A stretch of DNA of 64,000 nucleotides from Stereum hirsutum FP-91666 SS1. Its lineage: Eukaryota; Basidiomycota; Agaricomycetes; Russulales; Stereaceae. The position numbers were made by a program, and so were the translations under genes. Within the stretch, counting starts at the first letter, position 1; each line of letters begins with the position of its first letter. Location of the stretch: the NCBI RefSeq assembly GCF_000264905.1, contig NW_006763145.1:3261-67260 (forward strand), written 5' to 3'. Shown one piece after another: positions 20,580-31,886 of this stretch. The notes under the pieces are model-generated. The model searched no databases. It saw nothing but the letters and a program-made list of their open reading frames with translations, and was not told the origin of the DNA.

Positions 20580-23205
20580 CATCAGCAAGACAGCATCTGC
20601 CTAAACCTAGCTTTTCGGTCTATTCCGGTCTATGCCTTCTTTTCGGTCTAGTCGCGTTGTGCGCTATAGATACATCGTACTTCAGTAGCTCTGGTAGAGC
20701 TAGGAAGAGCAAAAAGGTCGCCTCACCTTCACGAGAATCATAGTAATCATAATGGGTGGGTTACTTATACAGATGCAGCCCTCCTTATTTAATTACGAGT
20801 ATTTACAAGAACTACAAGACGAACGATACCGTGCAGCACACAAACATAGAAAGGACACGAGAGGGTACTTGAGAGATGTGATCCTCGTTGAAGGTTTCTT
20901 CATTTCTACTAATCAGAGCTCAAAGTATACCTACCACCCGATACCTGCACAGAGCGATGTTCTACAAAGACTAACCAGTACATATACAGTCGTACTACGA
21001 TTCCGTTGGGAAAGCACTGACTCGGGAGTAGCAAGATGTTCCGAGCGAAGGGTATAATGCGACGGTGGTGCAGCAGAAGACCTAGCGAGTTTGACCGAGC
21101 TCACAGCCGACCCATTACCCCGTATGTATCCCTATGTATACGGATTAACGCTTCCTCATCGACGACCGTCCCATCGTCCTTGTGCTCGCAAAGATCGCTA
21201 TCTCCGAGGTGCGTGTCGCCACGCCAGAAGGTGCCGATGCTCAGAGTCACCGGGTAAAGGAGTTGAGTCAAAAGGGAGTCGATGTTGTCCGTGCAATGAC
21301 GAACATGCAGCAGAAGTTCAAACTTGAAGATGGTCGGTGACGGTAAGAAAAATGAATGGGCGAGACGAACGTCGAACCATCCCTGGCGCCTGCCCCAAGC
21401 AAGCCGAGCCCGCCCTAAACCAACACGTGACCCCGTTGATTCCGTTTGACGGCGCGCCTGGCACCGGCTTCTCCACTTTCTTTCCCCCAACTCGCTCCTT
21501 CGCCCTTCACTTTGCCCGTGAACGTTTGAACACTTCATACCGTCCTCTTCTTCCGTGTCTAGAAACAGGTTGCTACCACAGTGGTCACCCGCCACGTCTG
21601 TTCCTTGCACTTCGGGCGTCGTGTATGTTCTTTTATCTACTTCTCATTCTTTTGCATATTCACTAGCCGGGGGAATCTGTTGGCACAGGCCGGTCGATGC
21701 TTTGTGCATGCGGCGATGCAGGGTCATGATTGTAGGTAGCCAACTCGTGTTTCGACAGGTTTCGACGTGAGTATCACCCATAATGTCCTATGTAGTCAGT
21801 CTCTCGCCCGTGCGTCAGAGGATCGTACGAATGGTAACTCACAGCCTCCATGGTACTAATATTGATGTACCATTATGTTGAGGTTCATTACTCCGCACTA
21901 ACGCCGTTCACAACAGGTTTTTCTAGGTACTATAGCCCTTCTTTCAATATTCATTCTCGCTATCACTAATATGATTTCGTTTCCCATCTTCATTCAGCTC
22001 TCTTGTCCTCACCTTGCCCCGTGACCATAGTGTGGTACGCCTTTCAACTCACGGCTCGCATGCTATTCAGATGTGTGAGCAACATTGATAGCCCCAAGGC
22101 CGAAAGGCATGCCGATGCTGGTTGTCACTCCCTGACCGCATCGGTGCAGACACCAATGCAGGGCCGCCGTACATGGCTTTGAACGATCACCCTCGGTCGA
22201 GTGGTTCTTGGGCTCGACGATTTCTTTCGACTACGACCTCTGCCCCTGACCCCACTATAGTCAAAGCGCCGATAGCGCGCTCGACGTCGTCCACGGCACC
22301 GGTAGAAGTTGTCGAGGAAGGCAATCAGGAGCGATAGGAGGTGATCGGCAGCGTGCACAGCTGGGACGAGGTGACGTTTTTAGATCTGATTCGGCTATTG
22401 ATTGATATGTACGTTCTTTTCTTTTCTTTTGTGTAACATCTTCGGGCAGCAACCGCGAATGGCAGCCCTGTTGCGAGTCATAGTCGGTACATATGTACGT
22501 TCTTCATATGTTCTGTTTATCCGTCTTTGTTCTCTCAACCATGACTAATCTCTCTTCATCTCCTCGTCTAGCCTCTCCTGCACGGAACATGATGCCACTC
22601 AAACCCTAAAGGCACGCACCTCCCTCATTCTCTCTGACACTTTTCCTGCTCACCTCGATGCTCTATTAGAGTCGTCGACCTCTCCATCCACCACGGCGCT
22701 TTCACCTCTTACCACTTACTTCAACAATGGCGAAGTGACTTGACGGTGCGGCTGACGGATCGGGGTGAATAGCTATGTACGTATCTGACTCTAAGTCTTT
22801 CAAATTCACGAACTTCTAGCGCTAGGCAACAATTGGGATCGTGCTTACTGGATGACCGTGGTGGGTCGGGTTGAACGCTACAATAATTTTGTCTTTTGCA
22901 ATGTACCGGTCCCGTTTCATGTATAGTACACTCAGCTGCTTTGTTTCAGCAATAAAAATACATTTTACCATTGAAGCCGTTTAGTGAGAATCAAGGCTAT
23001 TGTTCTCTATCCGATGCTCTATGAGAGAACTGAGGGGATCTATTTGCGCTCTATTGCGCTCTATTGCGCTCTATTTCATGCCTCCCAGAAGGCAGGTCCA
23101 AAGAAAATAGACGAGAATAGATACCATCAAATGATCTATTTGTGTCTCCCGGTAGACCGAATAGACCGAAATAGTTAGGTTTAGCCAGATGCGGTCTTGC
23201 TGATG
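20580..23205. mobile_element. 2626-bp TIR element inserted in a caspase gene, TA target duplication
   Basis: Both ends begin CATCAGCAAGAC and continue as imperfect inverted repeats for about 50 bp (GCATCTG, CTAAACCTA, TTTCGGTCTATT, CGGTCTA). They are flanked by TA at 20578-20579 and 23206-23207. Host coding sequence on the two sides joins in frame over one TA. TA duplication points to the Tc1/mariner or a related superfamily. No frame long enough for a transposase is seen on either strand, so the copy looks non-autonomous. Inside are the decamer repeat CTCTATTGCG (23047-23080) and some exon-like plus-strand stretches (for example near 21170-21330 and 22570-22740, with AG acceptors) that I cannot assign; they may be captured gene pieces. 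Confidence 0.85.
23047..23080 (+). repeat. short tandem repeat inside the element
   Basis: Three to four copies of the decamer CTCTATTGCG/CTCTATTTGCG in tandem, near the right end of the inserted element. Confidence 0.7.
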
Positions 23206-24221
23206 TATGCCGCAGGCAGCAAGCAAGATGTGAGAGTGAAGTCCCGCATGCACAAACAAATGAGGCATGGCCATCGCATCCCGAGCGTGGACGGATCTGG
23301 GCAACTCATGAAATAGTTCGAGGTCGAGGTTGCTTGGAATAGCGCGTGTAGGGAGTGCGGTATGACGACTGCGTAGGCCATTCAGGGACCGCGTCGCGGA
23401 GGCAGAGTGACAACAATCCAGAATCACGGTCTAAACGAATACATAAGTCAGTCTCAGGTTTCATTAGAAAATTAGGGGGAAACTGACGATATTATCACCC
23501 TTTTCATGAGCTAGGAGACTCAAGAGTCTCCCGATCGTCCGATCCGGTATACCCGCCGTATATTCGTCACAGTCATAAGGAACAATGAATTCGATGACCT
23601 TCTTACTATCTCCCCTCGCAGGCTCTAGCTCGTTTTCTGGTCCAGACGATCCATGACCTGCAAAGTAAATGACGATTGGATCTCCGTGATGGATTGAGGA
23701 TTTAAATTGTAAAGCCGTCAGGGCGTCGAGAATATTCTTTCGAGTAGCGTCTTTGCCCTCCAAGTATGTGATGTCGGGCTTCGAAAAAGGTAGACCTGGA
23801 TAAGTGCTGAAAAAGCTGTTGATTTTTTGAGCGTCGCTAACGGCGCCGTCCAAGTCAACAATGCTGTTTGACTGATATTTATCGATTCCGATGATTAAAG
23901 CAGAGAGTGGCCGTTTTCCCCTATATGATCAAACTCAGTCGACATCGGAACGGTAAGGACTACGCCACGCACACGTCTGGAGTTTTTGACCCTCGGGCAC
24001 CTGCTTCGGTCGCAGCACCGGGATGGTCAGATGAGCTAACGTCATCCCTTGAAAGTAGGGATGAAGGTGAAAGTCAGGCAGAATTGTAGAAAATATCGTC
24101 GATAAAGATATTTTAACACTCACATTTGATGAGATCCCTTGCGAGAGCGAGAGGCAAGAATATTGTGCTTCAGGCAGTGAGGAAGAGATGCAAGATGGCT
24201 ACTGGTATCAGCCGAGGTACG

Positions 24222-24236
24222 CATATATATATACAA
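24222..24236 (-). promoter_or_regulatory. TATA-like tract upstream of the interrupted caspase gene
   Basis: An alternating TATATATATA tract lies about 100 nt upstream of the split start codon. It argues against using the in-frame ATG that overlaps the tract. Confidence 0.35.
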
Positions 24237-27200
24237 ACTAACTCCAGGACGCTCAGTATCATCCAAACGTTCAGATGACCGCGACGTTCCATAAGTTCTA
24301 TTGTTGGGAAGGTGGGCGCCACACTGTGCATTACTCAGTGCATCGGCACGTAAAGTTATCCGTAATAGTTTCTGGGTCATGGCAACCGTCTTCAATATCA
24401 AAGGCTCGGGGCTGATCATAGCGTGCACAGAATTCACCGTAGACGCTCTTTCGTACGTCTAGTTCTTTCCCGTAAAGGCGCTATCCGAGAACATAGTTTA
24501 AGTTCTGTATCGCGCTTCGCCGGCATATGGTCGGAGGGAAAGATAAGGTGATTGGTGCCGTGGATGAAAATTGGCGTAAGAACAGTACTAGTATCCCGCA
24601 CTTGTAATCGTAGGTGGCGTTCGTGATCAGTGTGCCCCTAACACCGATCGAGGTACGAACCAGGTTCTCCGCAATTTTAAATATACATACCTCAAGGACT
24701 CACAGCGGTCTCGCACATCAGTCATCAACTTAAAGCTACTTATGGTAGCCAAAACTGCCTACATCGGTGGGAAATAACTGATGGACAATAAATTGGCTTC
24801 AAAAAAAACTGTCAAGGACTATCGTGGAATCTCGTCAACGTGAAACCTCGAATAGCCAGTACATTAGCGCAGCATCTATATTTTAGAACTTCGGAGGAAT
24901 TGTGGAAAATCTGCTCACCTGAATCATCTATAGAGGGTACGATCGGATGGTACCACGCACGGTGGCTCGGAGAAAGTTCATACGCTCTTCACCACGGAGT
25001 TGGTAGAGGTTTTTCGCAGTACGCAATGTCCTCTATCAGTATAGCTGACTGTCGAGCCTGGAGCGCATTCCGACCGGAGTCATCTTTAACGGGACATATA
25101 TGTAGGTTTTTCCGATGTGTTTATATCGCCAGTGTGAGTGATGAAAGCACGGATTGGTGCTCACCCTTCCATTCATGATATAGATACACGCTGTGTGTGC
25201 ACAAAGACATTGATTTCCGAACGGCGACAGGGCAAGAAGTATGCCAAACATGCAGATGGGGTAGAGCAGCTTCCCACTGGCTTTCCTCGTAAATGAGCAT
25301 TGGACAAAGACAACGCTGTTTTTCGGAAGACCATTCATGTATGTTTGTGCCAAAACTAGGGATGAGCGGTGCCGGCGCCAACACAGAAGCTGCGACACCA
25401 CGAACTTTCTCGAGATCGTGCCCTCGTTCTCTATCAGACATGATGAATGGCAAGCACCGGCATAGTCACAAGCACCGATGCATAGTGTCAACGAAGAAGA
25501 GAAGATGTCGAGCGGGAATGTGGTACTTATGTCGAGCGGGAACGTGGTATCGGAGTGGGACAAACATAGAGGAACGTGCAAGGGGTGAGCTTAACACAGA
25601 GATAGCACCTCTGAAGTTGTGGAATCATAGCTCTCGGATTCGATGTTCGAGTATGCGTTTTACTATTGGCATGAGCCATGAGAACAAGAGCGATTCAGCT
25701 TCCATGGTCTACAGCTTCACAAAGTGTGCAAAGTGAGCGCGGGGACAAAGAAGGTAGACAGTTGATCCGATTGAAAACAGGTCCACAACCGTCTCCACAG
25801 CGCCTACCACGCAAAAGTACTTAGCAAGGGCGGGAGTGGCTTGTCGCCGCGTTGGAAATCACTTTGACGGAAGAGCAAGGTCCAATGCAGCACCCTTCAA
25901 ATTGAACTTCTCGAGATCTTGTTGTCAGCGGTTCGCAGATTCAGAAGTCTGAAGTCGATGCTCCGAGTCCCGTACGTGAATTCAGGAGTTATCTGGTTGA
26001 AATGCAGAAAGAAAAGCGTAGCGCAACATACACCGTAGGAGTCCGTTGTGTACATAACGAGAACCTACCAGAATAAAAGCTTACAGTAGAATTACATTTC
26101 GCCCAGACGCTAAGAGCTACTGCGAGAGAGATTAGGAGAGATGCATAATTGCTCCGAAGGCAAGAAGGTCGATCTTCGCTTTGGCTTTCGCAGCTTTTTC
26201 GGCGTCAGGATCTTTGCGAAAGGGACGCTGGTGTGCGGCAGGTAACGTCCGAGTCGACAGTGTTTGGGCCTCAAAGGCGCACATAATGACAGCTTTTGGT
26301 GGCGCTATTTTCGTGTGAGACTACGCAGCTCATGATGTCGTAAGATGAGAGACCTGAAAAACTCGCGGATGAATGGGAGCTCTCACCGAGATGTAAAGAT
26401 AGCTGGCAAGGAAGTCATCTGAGAGGGGAAAATTGGATCAGACACAATGGCAGTGAATGTCGCATGCGAAACAGATCACGGGTGAGACGAAAAAAAGGTC
26501 CATGACATTCCAAAGCTGCACCATCGTGAGCGAAGCACTAGGGAAGCGGCGGCAGGAGCCGAGCAGATGACGCCCGTAAGTCAGCGTAGTATCAGCATGG
26601 GCTGAAAAGCAGGAATGCGACATGAGAAGAGGGGTCGACGGCCGTTGAGGATAAAAGATAGGAACGAGGGGAGAGAGAGAGACAGAAAGCTTAAGAGCGG
26701 AAGAGTAGTAGACGAGGTAAAACGCACCATGAAGTCCACGTTTTGATTTGGGATCGTACCCCGTTCTCTCCAACAAGATAGACATAACACACCACGGTAT
26801 CCTAATCAGGTATCGTGGAACGTATGTGCTTCCACCCTAACGGCAGACATCTCTGAACACCGTTGACATCAACATCGAAACATTTGACACCGTCGTAAAC
26901 GAATGTCATGACGCAAGGTAATGTACGGACGCATCGCTACGGCTTGGCCATCTGAGCGACTCTTCTTTTATCCGAGGGGGTCATGATCCATTGATCCATG
27001 AGGAAAAACACGGCCTCCATCGAAAGACAGCACAAGAACAGCCGTTGGGAGCAGAGTGAGAGCTACTCTGCATATTTCGCGTTAGGATTGTTCGGGCAAT
27101 AGGGTAAGAGGTCGAGTGCATATCACTGCCACGAGAAGTATCAATTGTCTGCATCATAGGTGACCCAAGTGGAGAGCTTTTCAAGATACGAGATATACAG

Positions 27201-28063
27201 GGGTAGAGTTTTATCAACAGACGTCGTGAACAGCTTGAAGTCAATTGAAAGTCAGCGACAGTCACCGCACTCTGCCATCAACATCTTCCCCGTAGAGAGC
27301 ATGAAAAGAGAACTAAGCAAGTCCTCCATGGTCTAGCACATTACCAAGGATGCAAAAAGAGTGGACCTATGAGTCGACGATCACCGATCCAGAGATGTGG
27401 CAGCAGCTGTTGTGGTTGAGAGGACACGATGATCCGCCTGGGGTGACATGGTGCGCTTTTTTATTATTATTATTATTTCACCTTTGTTTTTTCGGTGGAG
27501 GGCACTCCTTACTTTCCAAATAGAGTGTCCCCGCTGAGCTTGGGGCTTCCGGACGCGTTTCGCGTCCGGAATTCGAGTTTTTCGGTGGGCGAGGTCACTC
27601 ACTTACCTCTTCGCCCCTGCCGCCGATTTCTTTCTCTCCGCGTGCGGTTTTTTTTTGCCGTGGGACACTCCTCATACGTAGGGCATCTCGTCGACCCCTC
27701 ATCGACGCTGGTGGGCACGGTATTGCGCTCGCAATACCGGTTTCGGTCTGCGAGGCGCACACAGTACGTACCATAATGCCCATGGCAGATCGATAGGCAG
27801 ATTAAAGGCGGGTACTATTTATGCAGATGAATGACTGCGGCTTGGCACGAGGATAAGACTCTTCACATGCACACCGTAACGTACAACTCCCTCGGGATAT
27901 CGTGGTCATGAGATCCAAGTACAAGCGAAGAGCTCTGAGCTCCACACTGAGTGAAGGACCTCTCCGGCTGCATTTCTTCTGCTTGGTCTACTGCCACTGC
28001 GATAGTTTCTACATTCACTGAATCGTTGTGCTACACTTTAAATAGAGAGCAGAGTTACCTCTA
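24237..28063. other. gene-poor stretch
   Basis: About 3.8 kb in which no protein family could be recognised. Overlapping short frames on both strands look like chance. It includes the T-tract/hairpin repeat cluster at 27487-27739 and an (ATT)n microsatellite at about 27460-27477. No tRNA or rRNA is seen. Confidence 0.45.
27487..27739 (+). repeat. three T-tract units with GC-rich hairpins
   Basis: T-runs at 27487-27492, 27578-27582 and 27648-27656 are each followed by a diverged CGGTGGG..GCACTCCTTAC-like text. Unit one ends in a 10-bp-stem hairpin TCCGGACGCG-TTT-CGCGTCCGGA (27548-27570). Unit three ends in CGGTATTGCG-CT-CGCAATACCG (27718-27739). The units are roughly 70-95 nt. Origin unknown. 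Confidence 0.6.
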
Positions 28064-28694
28064 CTATTGGGACAACTCATTCGACCGCAAAATTGACGCT
28101 GCATCTCCAAGAGTCGCGAGTCCTCTCCAATGATACAGTTGTCTCGTCCAAAACAGTAGCAGTGGAACAATGCCAAGCATAGATATAATACATACCATTA
28201 CGGTCATCCATGCTGTCTCGTTTTTGGCCATGTATATAATTACAGCCACCAGAGGACACAGCATACTACTGATCGTTGTCGTGTACCCTGGGACAAAGTA
28301 CAACTCAGTGATAAAATCAACCAATCACATAATGTCCCCTGGAGCAGACGAAACAGAACCTACAGTATGCAATTAGCCACTTGAGGGATGAACTGGTGCC
28401 ATATCGGTTCAGTAGCTTCACGGGTGTTCCTTGGGAGCGGCGTCCATACTGGTTCGTAGTTGGTGTACGATCCATGCGGCGGATAGATGAATCAAAAGGA
28501 AGAAGTCCTAATTCTGTGACAAGGTCGAGTGCGCTGATGGCCGAGAAGCAGCTGAGCAGGAGACTGAGATACATTAAGAAGATGCAGATATTTCCGGGGT
28601 ACTGCTCGCTGCTGACACTTTTGAAAAACACCAGCAGTGACACGTCGATAGCAGCAAACAGCGCAGCCTTGGGGTAAAGGTTAGAATTACGCAT
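28064..28694 (-). CDS. multi-pass membrane protein, Agaricomycete-specific
   Basis: Two exons join cleanly in frame: the first ends SSLKWLIAY with donor GTAGGT, the second resumes at W-YTTTISSMLCP after TTTGTCCCAG. The product has at least four hydrophobic segments (ALFAAIDVSLLVFF, ICIFLMYLSLLLSCF, MLCPLVAVIIYMA, MVCIISMLGIVPLLLFW) and a hydrophilic loop with 'LLPFDSSIRRMDR' and 'LLNRYG'. I recognise the pattern (a Phe-containing loop before an Ala/Leu-x-RYG segment) from unnamed membrane proteins of mushroom-forming fungi; function unknown. An AAG acceptor-like site shortly after the ATG at 28694 leaves open an additional upstream exon, possibly near 28811-29032. Confidence 0.5.
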
Positions 28695-29349
28695 ACTATC
28701 AGCGTGGATGTGGATTCATATAACGCTATATAAACGCACTATAGTTGCTGCGCTCTGTGCGGATGATATCCAACAGATTTGGAGAGATTGGACAACTTCG
28801 GGGAGGGGATCTACATGCAAGGCGCATTAGTCATCGGTGACTTGAACTCTGACGGACTGATATGGACGAAGGGGAAATTCTCACAGTGTGGGTAGACCGC
28901 TGACTCCATCGTCATGGGCAAGCCTCGGCTAGACAATCTCGAGAATAGTGCGTCGATGTTGACTGTTCCTTTGCTTCTAGTGCCGCTGAGCTGATTAAAA
29001 ATGGAAAGTGAGTGTTTTCGTGCATTTCTCACACTCGTTCACATTCATGCTCACCAGAGGTAATCAACAATGAGAGATTTATTTCCGTGATGAACAGAGG
29101 CTGTGGAGTGGGCACCAACCCAAAGATTCAGCTGCGTACGATGACCAAACCAACCAAAGTGAGAGGTACTTGGGGGAACGGCGACCGGTAGTTACTCCCA
29201 GAAGTACTGAATGCTGTATATACGCAAACGTCAATCCATGCCTTTCCTGAGCGGCTTCAGAGTGTATCGGCAACTTCGCTTTTCCGTCATGCAGGGGATT
29301 TCTCACGCGGGCCGAGTGCTTTGGGCTTAGGTTAACATAGCAGTGGAAA

Positions 29350-29504
29350 TAGAGGTTTTATGAAAGTCTCAATGACCTCTCGACGATGCTCCACATCATC
29401 GAGAGAGCAGAGCTCCTTTTGGTGGCATGACGCAAACCATCATCGAATCTCGGTGGAGCTCCATCATCGAGAGTCTCCTGTACACTCGCTTCATAAAACC
29501 TCTA
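29350..29504. mobile_element. 155-bp MITE with TA ends
   Basis: TAGAGGTTTTATGA at the left is matched by its complement TCATAAAACCTCTA at the right, giving about 14-bp terminal inverted repeats including a TA on each side. The internal CTCTCGA/CATCATCGAGAG motifs add further self-complementarity. There is no coding capacity. Confidence 0.65.
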
Positions 29505-30475
29505 ATGAAGGACGGGAGTGAGGTCAAACAAAGACCCCACTCGACTCTGACGACCGTCAACTGACCTCGGCAAAGCCTACAAGATGACAAGAAAAGGATC
29601 GCCGGTGCCCCAGACCGTGCCATCATATGCATCCATAACATCACCTTCACGCAACGCCCGACACCGGCCATCTCCGCATTCCTAAAGCTAGGAGGAGCGC
29701 CTGCGTGTCCGAGGAGTAACGCTAGTCAGCAGGTGCTGAAAAAAAGTTAAGCTTCATATTCGTGAGGATTGCATAAGGGACGATGTATTATAGTAATGGG
29801 CATGGTGACACCCGGTGATGCAGAATGCGGTTTCCAGTCATTGGCCACGCAATCCACCTGGATGCTGTGGCGTTACGAGTCGTCTCGTTCGTAAACCCAT
29901 GTAGCAAAAGTCTTTGTGCATATAGACTGCAGCTTTCAAACGTTTGTGAACGTTGTAAGCTAGTCGAATGAATACAGAGATCGAAACGTCCGTGGCGGGT
30001 CAGCGGGTGGTTGGTGTTCAATGCTAGCCAATCAGAAGCGAGAACGCGCAAAAGGGCGCATACGGATTTGGAACAAAGAGACGCTGCGACAAGGGGCTCG
30101 GATGGAGACACAACCCGAGATTTCCACGAAAAAGCGGGGAAAATAGAGAAAGAGGGCAAAGGCCCAACGGAAGCAGAGAAGCCGGATGTGTTCGGAGCTG
30201 TGGGGTCAGATGGTCTCGGAGGTCGAAAAGTTGGATGAGAGTGGGCTCTGCAACGGCCGTCAACAGTTCCGTCGACCATGGGACTCGACAGCTAAAGCTA
30301 AAGCCTCCGACTGTGGAGGGTCGAAGAGATCGCAGTCGATCCGGGCTGTTCGCTTAGTGCAATACTTACCGGATCAGAGAGGTACAGGGTCCGGGGATTC
30401 TTCGTGCACAGTGAGAAGTTCATTCGAAGACTGAGAAGATGGAGTACGTCCCGAAAAGAGAACAAGAAAAGACTG

Positions 30476-30668
30476 GATGACTTCCCGTAGGGAAAATATA
30501 TGTTTATTCGGGATTGATTCAACGCGATCGCTGCTCGGCAACGCTCCGAAATGAAGATCGCAGCTCAATGGTTGGCTGCAGTTGGCTGCCGTCTTCATCT
30601 CCGAGCGATGCCGAGCGGTGCTCGCGTCGAATAAACATATCTTTTTGTCTACGGGAAGTCATCCACTG
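30476..30668. repeat. foldback inverted repeat, about 190 bp
   Basis: Both arms start GATGACTTCCCGTAG, continue through ATATGTTTATTCG and ACGCGA...GCTCGGCA, and meet near 30575 (TTGGCTGCAGTTGGC). The arms are about 90 nt and diverged. No clear target duplication is seen. It looks like a foldback MITE or a collapsed inverted duplication. Confidence 0.75.
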
Positions 30669-31333
30669 GAGTGCGAACGCGAAGAAATATTGCCACGAAT
30701 TATTGCGGCTGAAACAGTGGGAGACGGAATATCGATGCCTGAAACGTGCACCCAAGTTTGGATCATGAGCGGTGACAACTGTGCGAGAGAGAGGGCGCGT
30801 GACCGAGCTCGTTGACGGGTTCTAAGTTAGGGTACCGTGAAAAAAGGCCCAATTACTAACTCGTGAATAAATCGGTGTTAATAACATGTTAATAACATGT
30901 TATTAACAAAGCTCTCTGGCCGTGGGTTTACGGTCGTGTTAATAAATGTGAGAATGTCCAGCACATAATGCTGATGTGAGTAGGGTGCAGTGAAGTGTCT
31001 GAACCTCGATGAAAGGCCCAGATGTGATTCACGACGGCCCTTTTCCCCCAATCTCGGCTTAACTTGGTCTAACCTTGACGTAACCTCTTATCCTGATCTA
31101 ACCTCCACATAACCTCGACTTTGACATAACCTGACCTTATCCTTACCTACTTACTCTACCCTCCGAAGCAACTCCGAGGACTTGCTTCTCTTGTGCTTCT
31201 CATTTCTCCAATGTTGTGCACTCGCAGGTAGTGACTTTAAAGCGGAAAGTGTACTAGGGTATGGTTGGGGGGATGTCGAGGTTGTGAGGTTGCGAGTAGG
31301 TTAGGGGATGCTTAGGGTGCGTGGAGGGTAGGT

Positions 31334-31603
31334 TACTGTAGTTTTTCGACCAAGTGTTCGTCACGCATCACGCAGGGGGCGTCGACGAACAGTTTTGGTC
31401 CCGGGGTCACGCATACGCACGGGTTCACGAACAGAAAATCGTGACAAATTTGCACTGAAAATCACCCAAAATTCAATTTCTGGGCCCTAATGCGAACAAT
31501 TCCGCTTGTTCGTCACGCGTGGCCCGCCCGAACGAACCGTGGCCCAGCGGTGGTCACGGCTGACATAATTCTCCCACGAACACTTGGTCGAAAAACTACA
31601 GTA
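31334..31603. mobile_element. 270-bp MITE, copy A
   Basis: The termini TACTGTAGTTTTTCGACCAA and the matching complement (TTGGTCGAAAAACTACAGTA) form inverted repeats of about 28 bp, with TA at both outer edges. The interior contains several GTTCGTCACG/CGAACA motifs. It is closely related to copy B 14 bp downstream. Confidence 0.85.
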
Positions 31604-31617
31604 GGGGAAGTCGAGTT

Positions 31618-31886
31618 TACTGTACTTTTTCGACCGTAGGTTCGTCACGCATCACGGAGGGTGCGCCGGCGAACATATTTGCCCCGATGGTCACGCATAT
31701 GCGCGGGCCCACGAACAGCAAATCGTGACCGATTTGCGCCAAAATCGCCCAAAAATCAATTTTTGGATCCTTCCGCGAACAATTTCATTGGTTCGTCACG
31801 CGTGGCCCAACCAAACGAACCGTGGTCTGGCGAAGGTCACGTCTGACGTAATCTTCCCACGAACCTACGGTCGAAAAAGTACAGTA
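31618..31886. mobile_element. 269-bp MITE, copy B
   Basis: The termini TACTGTACTTTTTCGACCGT and their complement form inverted repeats with TA edges. Length and internal motif order match copy A, with clear point divergence, so the copies are not from a recent tandem duplication. Confidence 0.85.

Larger units (their letters stand above)
19174..24125 (-). pseudogene. caspase-like (C14) gene split by a transposon
   Basis: Exon pieces are 24125-24124 (first two bases of the start codon), 24047-23973, 23920-23488, 23430-23206 (ending in one TA copy), 20577-20450, 20364-19568 and 19493-19174. With the 2626-bp element (20580-23205) and one TA left out they sum to 1980 nt, a frame of 659 aa. The p20 fold begins PLSALIIGIDKYQS. 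The catalytic motifs are intact (His in FAGHGSS, Cys in LDCCHSAS). PYDCDE and ILLAACGI follow, with the break exactly after AACGI; beyond the element the text resumes DEDANEANGSGVFTSALL. The C-terminal extension (HLFYFSNSDFSI, GFYKLFITT, IVQRRS) matches the plus-strand paralogue. As it stands, translation runs into the element and stops. Full-length product would need splicing or excision of the insert. The start codon is formed across an intron (AT|G); an upstream in-frame ATG overlaps the TATA-like stretch. Confidence 0.8.
28695..30827. other. gene-poor stretch with small inverted-repeat elements
   Basis: No supported gene. It contains a 155-bp MITE (29350-29504) and a foldback repeat (30476-30668). 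The remaining frames are short and overlap each other. Confidence 0.45.

Noticed and set aside
21101..21610. 169-aa minus-strand frame inside the TA element
   Set aside because: No transposase motifs and no family resemblance. Exon-like text is on the opposite strand, so it is probably a shadow frame.
29396..29671. 91-aa minus-strand frame across the 29.35-kb MITE
   Set aside because: It starts within the inverted-repeat element and has no conserved text.
30828..30833. TTAGGG at the left end of the 1.3-kb element as a telomere relic
   Set aside because: Only one copy, and it belongs to the terminal inverted repeat TAGGGTACCGTGAA.
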